Part shown: one piece after another, positions 57,029 through 64,000 of the stretch | Numbering within the stretch: the stretch's first letter is position 1 | Layout: each line of letters begins with the position of its first letter | Origin: Conexibacter sp. CPCC 205762 | Lineage (GTDB): Bacteria > Actinomycetota > Thermoleophilia > Solirubrobacterales > Solirubrobacteraceae | DNA length: 64,000 nucleotides | Direction: 5' to 3' | Assembly: GCF_030646155.1 (NCBI RefSeq) | Contig: NZ_JAUTDN010000009.1 | Span: 1 to 64,000 of the forward strand | Translations under genes and position numbers: made by a program | The notes under the pieces: model-generated | What the model saw: the letters and a program-made list of their open reading frames with translations, nothing else | Database searches by the model: none | Told to the model about the DNA's origin: nothing

Positions 57029-58777
57029 TCAGGCCGCGCGGGCGCGGCGCTTCAGACTCGACGGGTTGTGCGAGACCAGCGCGAGGTTCTCGCCGGCAGG
57101 CAGGTCAAGCCGCTCGACCACGGTCGCGGCGAAGTCTTCGGGCGCGTGGTCCCACGCGTGGGCGAGCGCGAGGATTGCGGTGCCGATGCCGCCCGTCAGG
57201 GTCGCGTTGTGCGTGGGGATCTGAAGTCTGCGGTGGCGCTCGCGCGCGCCGACCTCGCGGGTGTCGCACAGGGCGCCCGCCACGACCGCCGAGACGGTCA
57301 TGCGCTTGGCGTCGATCGTTGACCGCTGCGCGATCTCGGCGTCGAAGCGGCGCTGGGCCTCCTCGGCGCCGAGCGGCGGTCGGTCGCGTTCGTCCATGAA
57401 GCCGCCGGTGCCCTCGACGGCCTCCACGCGCCAGTCCGCACGCACGTGTCCTAAGCCCTGGCCGACCAACAGTCGGATGCGGGCGTGGCAGATGCCCAGT
57501 AGGATCGCGTCCAGTGAGTCGGGCAGGTCGCAGCCGTCCGTGCCGCTGGTGATGGCGTCGCAGAATCGGCCGACCGCGCGGTTCCATCTCTTCGCGTCGG
57601 CCTTGATGTCGCTGATGACGTCCTGCTCGATGTCGAGGATGGTCGGCGGCAGATTCTCGGGCGTCGCGGCCTTGTTGCCGTAGCGGGCGGCGAGGGCGTT
57701 GGTCGCTCGGACGGCCCATTCGAGCATCAGGGTTGGGCTGGTGCAGATGACGGCGCGAGCGAGGAGGTCGCCGTCGCGATCGCCTCTGGTGTCGAGCGCG
57801 ACGATCGCGCCGTCGGGCGCGGTCTGCATCGCCTGGTGGACGTCGCTGGGCTCGACGTGCGCCAGCCGCTCATCGGGAGCCAGTTGTGAAATCAGCTCGA
57901 GGGCAGCTCTGACGTCGCGGGCGAGCGCGGTCCTCTCCCGCCACTGTCTCCGCGTCTTGAGCGCCTCGACCGCGCGGTTGATGACGTCGTCGACGGCGAG
58001 GACGTCGAGGCCGCCGGAGAACACCTCGGCGTAGGTGACGTCTTGGACACGCCCATCGCGGACAGCTTCGTAGACCACGAGGTCCGGATTGGCTGCGACC
58101 TGGCTTGCTCCGACGCGTTCCCCGAGGTCGCGAATGACGCCTTCCACGACCGCAGGGGCGCGTTTGGCCAGCGGCACCAGGCGCGTGGCTGCCTCCTTGG
58201 TGAGCTGGCCGGCGTCGAGCTTCTCCAGCGCGATCGGGGGCAGTGACGCTGCGAGTCGAAGGTCGCCTCTGATGGTCGGCACCGAGGTGCCGTAGTTCTC
58301 GGCGATCGCCTGGAGCGTCATTCTCGTGGCGTTGACGCATGCTGCGATCGCTGCGATCCGCTCGCCTGGCCGGAGAGCGCGCCGGTGCTCGTTCTCGATC
58401 GTCGCGATCGCGACGATGGTGGCCGGATCGGTCCCGGGAGGGTGGATCGCGGCGTGCACCTGGCCCGTGCCGGTGCCGTTCTCAAACAGCAGCCGGATCG
58501 ATTCGTAGCGCCGTCTGCCCGCGACCAGTTCGTGAGTGCGGCCTTCAACGTCGGGTCTCTCGTATTCGACGACGTTGATGTTCTGCAGCTGGCCGTTTTG
58601 CCCGAGGCTTCCGGCCAAGCCGTCCACGTCTTGGAGGTCGCGGCGTGGGTTGTTTCTCGCCGGTGCGATCGCGGTGATGTGCAGGACGGCGACTCTGAGG
58701 GGCGCGTGGATGTCGCGAGTGGCGAGGTGCAGCTGGGTGCCGGCGGGCGCGGCCGCGGGCTGGGGCTTTCTGGGCAT
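57029..58777 (-). CDS. Long ParB-like nuclease/CTPase-fold protein
   Basis: This is a 582-residue protein. Residues about 28-130 carry the ParB/Srx fold: NNPRRDLQDVDGLAGSLGQN at 42-61 and HELVAGRRRYESIRLL at 82-97 (GxRR box), followed by an ENEHRRALRPGERIAAI segment and an HTH-like LQAIAENYGTSVPTIRGDLR. The remaining 350 residues are longer than chromosomal ParB and unrecognised. Such enlarged ParB-like proteins are typical of plasmids, phages and integrative elements. AGGAGG precedes the ATG. No parA is visible in the window. Confidence 0.8.
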   Translation of the reverse strand: MPRKPQPAAAPAGTQLHLATRDIHAPLRVAVLHITAIAPARNNPRRDLQDVDGLAGSLGQNGQLQNINVVEYERPDVEGRTHELVAGRRRYESIRLLFENGTGTGQVHAAIHPPGTDPATIVAIATIENEHRRALRPGERIAAIAACVNATRMTLQAIAENYGTSVPTIRGDLRLAASLPPIALEKLDAGQLTKEAATRLVPLAKRAPAVVEGVIRDLGERVGASQVAANPDLVVYEAVRDGRVQDVTYAEVFSGGLDVLAVDDVINRAVEALKTRRQWRERTALARDVRAALELISQLAPDERLAHVEPSDVHQAMQTAPDGAIVALDTRGDRDGDLLARAVICTSPTLMLEWAVRATNALAARYGNKAATPENLPPTILDIEQDVISDIKADAKRWNRAVGRFCDAITSGTDGCDLPDSLDAILLGICHARIRLLVGQGLGHVRADWRVEAVEGTGGFMDERDRPPLGAEEAQRRFDAEIAQRSTIDAKRMTVSAVVAGALCDTREVGARERHRRLQIPTHNATLTGGIGTAILALAHAWDHAPEDFAATVVERLDLPAGENLALVSHNPSSLKRRARAA

Positions 58778-58797
58778 GGGCCTCCTGGTCGTGAGCG

Positions 58798-61700
58798 TTA
58801 GGCACGCTGCTCGATCAGCCGAGCGGCGATGTAGCCGGCGGCGGTCGCGTGCTCGCCGAGCTGGTGGTCGGCGGCCAGCGCAGCGAACTGGCCGGCGAGG
58901 TGGCTGCGGGCATTGGCTCCGTCGAGCATCGCGACGGCTGGGGCTGCACGGACCATGAGCTGCTCCTGGTGAAACCGCATGTAGGAGCCGGCGAGGAGGC
59001 CGATGATGACCTCGATCTCGGGCCAGCAGGATCCGATGCGGGCGGCGCGTCCGTTGCGCTGCGCGAATCTCGGCGGCGTCGGCGGAAGGTCGATGTGAAG
59101 GACGCGCTGGGCGCGTTGAAGGTTCTTGCCGCGTATCGACTTCGGGCCGATGAGCAGCGCGTCGACGTTCGCCTCGCCGGTGCGGAACGCGCGGCAGAGG
59201 CGATGCCGTTCCTCGGCCGGTGTGCTGCCGGTCAGCAGTCCTGCCTTGATCCCGAAGCGCGACTGCAGTTCCTGGTCCAGCAGCGTCAGCGGCGGGATGT
59301 GCTCGCAGAAGCCCAGGATCGGGTGCCCGCCTTCGACTGATCTGGCGATCAGCTCCGCGTGCAGCCGTCGCATCGTCGGCGTCTGCCCGGACTCCTTGAG
59401 ACGCTTGATGTCCTCGTCGAGCGCGAGCAGCTGCGCAGCGTTGGAGGTGCTCGCCAGCGCGGCCTCCCAGTCACATGCCAACCGCGACGCGAGCGGGCCG
59501 AGGTAGCGCAACGACCGCAGCGCGCTGTCGAGCGCCAGCTGATTCTGCCGGCCTCTCTCCGACGTGGGATCCAGCGCACCGGCAGACTCTGCGGCGTCCA
59601 CCAGCGTCTGGAGCGCGGCGATGAGGCGGTTCTCGATCGACTCCATCGCCCGCTGCTCAAGCTCGGTCGGCGGAACCTCGTGGACGAGCGGCGGCGCCAG
59701 CCGTGGCATGACGTGCTCGACCTCTTCTGGGGTCGGCCGTGCGATGACGGGGCTGAAGGACTCGTGCAGCCGCGTGAGCGTCGCGGTGTCGGTGACCCGC
59801 AGCTTGTTGAGCCGTTGACGGCCACGGCGCATCGTCTCCTCCGAGTAGCCGCGCCCGACGCCGATCTGTTTGAAGACGTCGGTGTGGCTGACGTGGTACG
59901 GCGTGGCGTTGGCGACGATGCACCGGTCGGCGTTCTGGCGGATCCGCCGCGCGGCTCGCTCGATCGCGCTCTCGCCGATCAGGAAGTCAGCGTCGTCGAT
60001 GACCATGACGTCCCAGAAGCAGACGACGTCGCCCTCGGCGCCGCCGGGATCGCGGCGGACCGTTTGCGAGAGCGCGGCGACGGCGGTGCGCGCGACGGTC
60101 TGCCCGCACAGGAACACGACCGGTCCGACGCCTGCAGCGGCGTCGAGCTCGCGCATTGCCTTGGTGACGTTGCAGCTCGGGGTCAGGATCCGCACGATCG
60201 CGTCCTTGGTGAGGAACCCGGCTTCCTCGGCCGTGCCGACCAGCACGTCGTCGCGCCACTGCGCGACCAATTCGTCCTCGACCAAGATCAGGTCGCGCGT
60301 GGCCGGCGTGGTTCCGGCCCACCGGTTGAGCGTCTCGACGATCATCGCCGACTTGCCGCTCCCTGTTCCGGAGGCCAGCAGGATGCCCCGGTCGGTTGCT
60401 TCCATCTGCGCCACGAGCCGTTCCTGGAAGCCGTAGAGCTGTTCCCCGTTGGGGAGGCGACCGGTGCCGCGAACGGGCGCGTGCATCATGCGCACGACGT
60501 CGGCGACCTCGCCGTCGATGCTCGCCGCGCGGCCAGATCGCTGGTGGTGCTCGATCGCGTCCAGCGCGACGGCGACCGGGACCTCCTCGGCGCTGATGGG
60601 CGCCCCGGTCGGTTGCCCGACCAGGAGGGTGCCGCGGCCCGGGAGTCCGGCGACGGGGGCGACTGCGAGGGTGCGTCGCCCTCGCGTGATCAGCTCCTCG
60701 GCGACCGGGAGCTGCTGGCGGTCGAGCGCGAGGACCGCGGTCCGGTCGGTCTGGCTGATCTCCCACAGGAGGCAGGCCATCACCGCTGGCGTGAGGAGCT
60801 TGGTGCGCGCATGGTCGCCGTCGAGCACCGACTCGCCGCAGACCGTCGTCGCTTGCGCCAGCGCGATCCGGCACTCGAACGTGTCAAAGCGCGCGTAGAG
60901 CATCGGTGGGGGTCCGGTGCCGATCGCGTCGGTCAGCTGCTCGAGGTAGGCGTCGCGCTGCCCGCGGCCCTTGAGCAGGCTTCCAAGGCTCACCGTGGCG
61001 ACGTGCTGGGCGTGGGCGTGGGACGGCGCGTCTCTTGGGCCTGTTCGCAGCGCTCCGGGGATGCGGCTCGCGAGCTGCGTCAAGCGGCTGGCGGCGTTCT
61101 TGCCGGTGTCGCGGTTGAACGTCAGGGTCTGGCCTCTGGAGCGGTTGAGCGGCCGTCTGCTGGATCGCGAATCGGCGATGTAGCGCAGCTCGATCACCGG
61201 GTCGATCGTCCAGTCCAGCCGCAGCAGCGGCTCGTGCCAGCGGTCATCAGCGAGCCAGTCGAGGCTCTGGACCGGGCTGCCGTCACTGGTGCGCAGGACC
61301 GCGCGCCACAGCGCCATGGTTCCCGGCCTGAGCGTGAAGCGGGCGGTCGCCGTCGCCGCGATGCGACCGTCGGCGAGCATGTCGCCGGCGTCGACGAACA
61401 CGGTCGTGTCGCTCGCGTGCTGGCTCGGACACAATCGCGACCCGTTGACGGTTGCCAGCGGATAGGCGAATTCGTGCCGTGCTGTCTGGGGTGGGGCCTC
61501 GACGAGGTCCGGCAAGGTCCTCGCGAGCGTTCTGCGCACGAGTGCTGCCGCGGCGTGCGCCGTCGTGATCTCCGGGGAGTCGATGCAGGCGAGGCTCGTC
61601 GTCCCGGTCAGCTCCGCAGCCCGCGGTAGCGTCTGGGAGGCCTGCGCGAGCGCGCGCGGGTAGGCCTCGGGCCATGCGCGGCGGGCGAGGTTGACGGCGC

Positions 61701-61878
61701 GGTCGTTGAGGCGGTCGAGACTCAGCAGCTCGCGTGCGGCCTCGACGTCGATCCCCGTCGGCTCCCTCGGCGGGGACCCGGTCGCTCGTCTGGCAGGCGA
61801 CGATGCGGGATCTGGGTGGGCTGCGTGCGCGGGCTCTGGGTCAGGCGGGCGGTCCTGCAGCAGGGCAGGTCCGGTCAT
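58798..61878 (-). CDS. SNF2-like superfamily 2 helicase with large N-terminal region
   Basis: This is a 1026-residue protein. The first 480 residues are unrecognised. The helicase core begins with YGFQERLVAQM (Q-motif region), Walker A ASGTGSGKSA at 502-511, a Walker B variant VMVIDDAD at 624-631 (DDAD rather than DEAH), motif III VANATPYHV near 655-663, motif V GPKSIRGKNLQRAQRV around 911-926 and motif VI AQRNGRAARIG at 939-949. The last motifs match SNF2-type DNA translocases. It probably remodels or moves on DNA together with the methyltransferases or VWA protein. Confidence 0.82.
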   Translation of the reverse strand: MTGPALLQDRPPDPEPAHAAHPDPASSPARRATGSPPREPTGIDVEAARELLSLDRLNDRAVNLARRAWPEAYPRALAQASQTLPRAAELTGTTSLACIDSPEITTAHAAAALVRRTLARTLPDLVEAPPQTARHEFAYPLATVNGSRLCPSQHASDTTVFVDAGDMLADGRIAATATARFTLRPGTMALWRAVLRTSDGSPVQSLDWLADDRWHEPLLRLDWTIDPVIELRYIADSRSSRRPLNRSRGQTLTFNRDTGKNAASRLTQLASRIPGALRTGPRDAPSHAHAQHVATVSLGSLLKGRGQRDAYLEQLTDAIGTGPPPMLYARFDTFECRIALAQATTVCGESVLDGDHARTKLLTPAVMACLLWEISQTDRTAVLALDRQQLPVAEELITRGRRTLAVAPVAGLPGRGTLLVGQPTGAPISAEEVPVAVALDAIEHHQRSGRAASIDGEVADVVRMMHAPVRGTGRLPNGEQLYGFQERLVAQMEATDRGILLASGTGSGKSAMIVETLNRWAGTTPATRDLILVEDELVAQWRDDVLVGTAEEAGFLTKDAIVRILTPSCNVTKAMRELDAAAGVGPVVFLCGQTVARTAVAALSQTVRRDPGGAEGDVVCFWDVMVIDDADFLIGESAIERAARRIRQNADRCIVANATPYHVSHTDVFKQIGVGRGYSEETMRRGRQRLNKLRVTDTATLTRLHESFSPVIARPTPEEVEHVMPRLAPPLVHEVPPTELEQRAMESIENRLIAALQTLVDAAESAGALDPTSERGRQNQLALDSALRSLRYLGPLASRLACDWEAALASTSNAAQLLALDEDIKRLKESGQTPTMRRLHAELIARSVEGGHPILGFCEHIPPLTLLDQELQSRFGIKAGLLTGSTPAEERHRLCRAFRTGEANVDALLIGPKSIRGKNLQRAQRVLHIDLPPTPPRFAQRNGRAARIGSCWPEIEVIIGLLAGSYMRFHQEQLMVRAAPAVAMLDGANARSHLAGQFAALAADHQLGEHATAAGYIAARLIEQRA

Positions 61879-61898
61879 AGGCGTCCTTTCTCAGGCGG

Positions 61899-63803
61899 TT
61901 AGCGCTGTGCGGTGAGGCGGCGGCGAGACGCGCCGCGCCGCTGTCCGCGGTCGGCGAGCACCGCGTCGATCAGCACCGTGGCGAGTGCGTCGCCGAGTTC
62001 TGTCGGCTTGTCGACGCGGACGCCGGTTCCAAGCGCGTTCATCGGCTCGGCTCCGGCGCACACCGTCATGGCGCGCATCCCGGAGCGCAGATACGGGCTC
62101 AGGACCGCGTGGTCGTGGGCGTTGTAGTGCCAGTCGCCGTCGGAGACGACGGCGAGGATGCGGGTGGCAGCGGTGTCGAGCAGGTTGAGCCGGGCTGCGC
62201 CGACGAGAAACGCCTCACTGATGTGGGCGGTTCCGCCGGCGGCGTACATGATCGGGACGCGGCTTGGGGGTCTCGCCGGATCGATGAGGCCGGTGGCCTG
62301 GTTGCCGAAGGAGACGACGGCGACGCGCCCTCTGAGGCTGCGAGCTCCTTGTGCGATCGCCCACCCCATGCCGACGGCCAGATCGATCCAGTGGCCCATG
62401 CTGCCGCTGCTGTCGACGAGGACTACCACCAGCGGGTCTCGCAGCAGGCCACGGACGGGCTCGACGCGCCCGAATGGTTCGGCGTTTGGCGCGAGGCCGC
62501 GGGCCAGTTGTGCGTCGCGTCGGACGAGCTCGGTGAAGTCGATCCGGCCCGGCGGGTAGCGCGTCTGCAGGCGTTCGTCCCGCAGCGCCGGCACGGCCGC
62601 GATGCGGCGGTGCACCTCGCGCGCGACTGCCTGTTCCTCCGCCGTCGGCTGCCGCCAGCCGGCCACAGGGTCAAACGGGACGCCGGGCAGGCCGGCACCG
62701 GCGAGCACGGCCCTCCGGGAGGACCGGGACGGGTCCCCGTCCCCGGCTCTGACGGCACGGCGGATCTCGACGCGAGCGCGCGTGTCCTCGACATGCGCCA
62801 GCGCGTCGCCGATCGGCTCCCACTCGCCGGGCTCAAGCACCGACTGGGCCTCGCCGACCGTCGCCACCAACGCGATGAGATCGATGGTGGGCCCGACGAC
62901 GTCTTGGCGATCGGTGTCGGCCGTCGACGCGCCGGCCTGGGTGCTCGGCTCGGCGTCGGGCGGCGTCGTCTCGGCCGGCGTGCTCGCGGTCGGCATGCCG
63001 ACGGCGTCGTCCTGGTCGTCGCGCCCGGACGCGCCGGCGTCGGTCAGGAGGTCGCGCAGGCGCTCGCAGCAGGCCCGCATGCCGGCCTCGTCGGCGTCCT
63101 TCACGATGACGACGTCACGTGCGAGCTCGTCGAGCGCGGCAAACACTCTGGGTCTCAGAGCCGGTTCAAGGGCGTCCCGGCACGCCCGCACGACGGTGGG
63201 GTGCAGCAGCTGGGCGTGGTCGGCCCCCAGCGCTCGCAATGCGATGTCGACGAGCGGCAGCAGCTCCCCGTCGCCGACGGCTTCGGCCAGAGCCGGGAGT
63301 CGGTGGCCGGCGAAGACGTAGCCAAAACAGCCGCGGTACCACGGCTGCTTGACCGCCATCGATGCCTCCATGCGCGCCTCTTCCAGCAGCCGGTACTCGC
63401 GGTCCAGGCCCGCGGCGGCCAGGGCTCTGAGCATCGTCAGGAGGGAACAGAGGATGTGGCCGAGCTCGTGCATCAGGATCCCGTAGGCCTCCAGCGCGCG
63501 GCCGATCTCCTCCTGCGTCGCTGGCGTGATGAGCGGCTTCTGCTCGGCGACGGGCATCGACGGATCGCAGGCCCACAGGTAGCCCGACATCGTCACCAGC
63601 TCGTGTTCGAGGTCCGCGGCGGCGACTCCCGGGACGACCAGTCCGGGCCGGGTCTTGACAGCTAAGACCTTGCCGTGGGTGGTCTCGCGGGCGACCGCGG
63701 CGAGAAGCGCCAGCAGCCGTCGCCAATCGGGGTCGGCCCGTCGCGTGCTCTCGTTGCGGGCGATCGCCCCCATCACGACGCCCGCGAGGTCCTCAAGAGG
63801 CAT
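61899..63803 (-). CDS. Metallopeptidase-VWA protein (CobT/DUF2201-like layout)
   Basis: This is a 634-residue protein. The N-terminal domain has a zinc-peptidase motif HELGH at 112-116 inside LMHELGHILCSLL and a following LLEEARMEASM with candidate third-ligand Glu. A disordered acidic/Thr-Pro linker spans about 255-305. The C-terminal VWA domain has the MIDAS motif DSSGSM at 464-469, a GGT at 523-525 and SDGDWHY with the third MIDAS Asp near 555. This architecture usually works with a MoxR-type AAA ATPase; the truncated gene beyond 63836 might be it. The stop is 20 bases before the helicase start. Confidence 0.8.
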   Translation of the reverse strand: MPLEDLAGVVMGAIARNESTRRADPDWRRLLALLAAVARETTHGKVLAVKTRPGLVVPGVAAADLEHELVTMSGYLWACDPSMPVAEQKPLITPATQEEIGRALEAYGILMHELGHILCSLLTMLRALAAAGLDREYRLLEEARMEASMAVKQPWYRGCFGYVFAGHRLPALAEAVGDGELLPLVDIALRALGADHAQLLHPTVVRACRDALEPALRPRVFAALDELARDVVIVKDADEAGMRACCERLRDLLTDAGASGRDDQDDAVGMPTASTPAETTPPDAEPSTQAGASTADTDRQDVVGPTIDLIALVATVGEAQSVLEPGEWEPIGDALAHVEDTRARVEIRRAVRAGDGDPSRSSRRAVLAGAGLPGVPFDPVAGWRQPTAEEQAVAREVHRRIAAVPALRDERLQTRYPPGRIDFTELVRRDAQLARGLAPNAEPFGRVEPVRGLLRDPLVVVLVDSSGSMGHWIDLAVGMGWAIAQGARSLRGRVAVVSFGNQATGLIDPARPPSRVPIMYAAGGTAHISEAFLVGAARLNLLDTAATRILAVVSDGDWHYNAHDHAVLSPYLRSGMRAMTVCAGAEPMNALGTGVRVDKPTELGDALATVLIDAVLADRGQRRGASRRRLTAQR

Positions 63804-63835
63804 GACCGCTCCCCCCGTTCGCCAGTGCTGCCGGC

Positions 63836-64000
63836 CTACAGCTCAAGGGGCGTGAGGTCGAGCTGGTCGGCGCCGGGCATGTCGCCCCACAGCGCGTCGA
63901 TCAGCAGCCGAGCGATGCCGTCAGCGCCGGTGAGCTGGCATTTGGTGATGAACGCGCGCAGCGCCAACTCGGTGCCGACGATCCGCTCGGCTTGGGTGAT
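63836..64000 (-). CDS. C-terminal end of a gene running out of the window
   Basis: On the minus strand a frame is open from the window edge to the TAG at 63836-63838, giving 54 residues: TQAERIVGTELALRAFITKC, then a RLLIDALWGDMPGAD segment and LDLTPLEL. It lies 33 bases before the metallopeptidase-VWA gene in the same direction. A MoxR-like AAA ATPase is expected at this place by family habit, but the visible part has no diagnostic motif. Confidence 0.5.
   Translation of the reverse strand: MTQAERIVGTELALRAFITKCQLTGADGIARLLIDALWGDMPGADQLDLTPLEL

Noticed and set aside
59359-61629. Plus-strand 756-codon frame opposite the helicase gene
   Set aside because: Composition is Arg/Gly/Asp-rich with no motif, and the minus strand carries all helicase motifs.
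1-64000. CRISPR array, rRNA operon, insertion sequence with terminal repeats
   Set aside because: Reading through both strands I found no regularly spaced repeats, no rRNA-like sequence and no transposase frame with flanking inverted repeats.

Overview
This is a very GC-rich, gene-dense window. GTG and TTG starts, four-base stop/start overlaps (ATGA, GTGA, TTGA) and many secreted proteins with Ala-rich signal peptides all point to an actinobacterium. My guess is the class Thermoleophilia (Conexibacter/Solirubrobacter-like); that placement is inference, as no rRNA gene is present.

Layout. (1) 2-253: tail of a TetR-type regulator. (2) 694-12376, minus strand: a complete carbon-phosphorus lyase locus. 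It reads phnF-type regulator, binding protein, two sugar-type ABC permeases, a PHP-family phosphoesterase (PhnPP/cPDH-like), phnG-H-I-J-K-L-M and an inositol-monophosphatase-like protein, with almost every junction overlapping. It has no phnC/D/E, phnN or phnP; the PHP protein probably replaces the last two by taking the cyclic ribose phosphate straight to ribose 5-phosphate. (3) 12628-21520: secreted proteins, gene scars, a frameshifted PASTA protein, and a secreted trypsin-like protease with a small secreted partner. (4) 21981-36146: two paralogous five-gene cassettes, each PadR-type regulator, degenerate ABC ATPase, intact ABC ATPase, 845-residue FtsX/MacB-type permease, and a DUF2600 (YtpB-type) terpene synthase. 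(5) Between and after the cassettes lie two further copies of the protease-partner module, one decayed (27993-29190) and one intact (36667-38441). (6) 39049-47586: a tRNA-Val 3' fragment, two large Ig-like secreted proteins and small exported proteins. (7) 47779-64000: an accessory island, nearly all on the minus strand, with a GHKL ATPase, small HTH and metal-binding-type proteins, two DNA methyltransferases, a DUF4262 protein, a long ParB-like protein, an SNF2-like helicase, a metallopeptidase-VWA protein and the tail of one more gene.

The most novel signal is the repeated cassette coupling a class I terpene synthase to a MacB-like exporter with one crippled and one intact ATPase, with a secreted protease plus cysteine-containing partner recurring around it. 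I read this as an envelope export or modification system that was duplicated and partly decayed. The island at the end resembles the backbone of an integrative element or an uncharacterised defence/DNA-modification locus; the sequence alone does not decide which.
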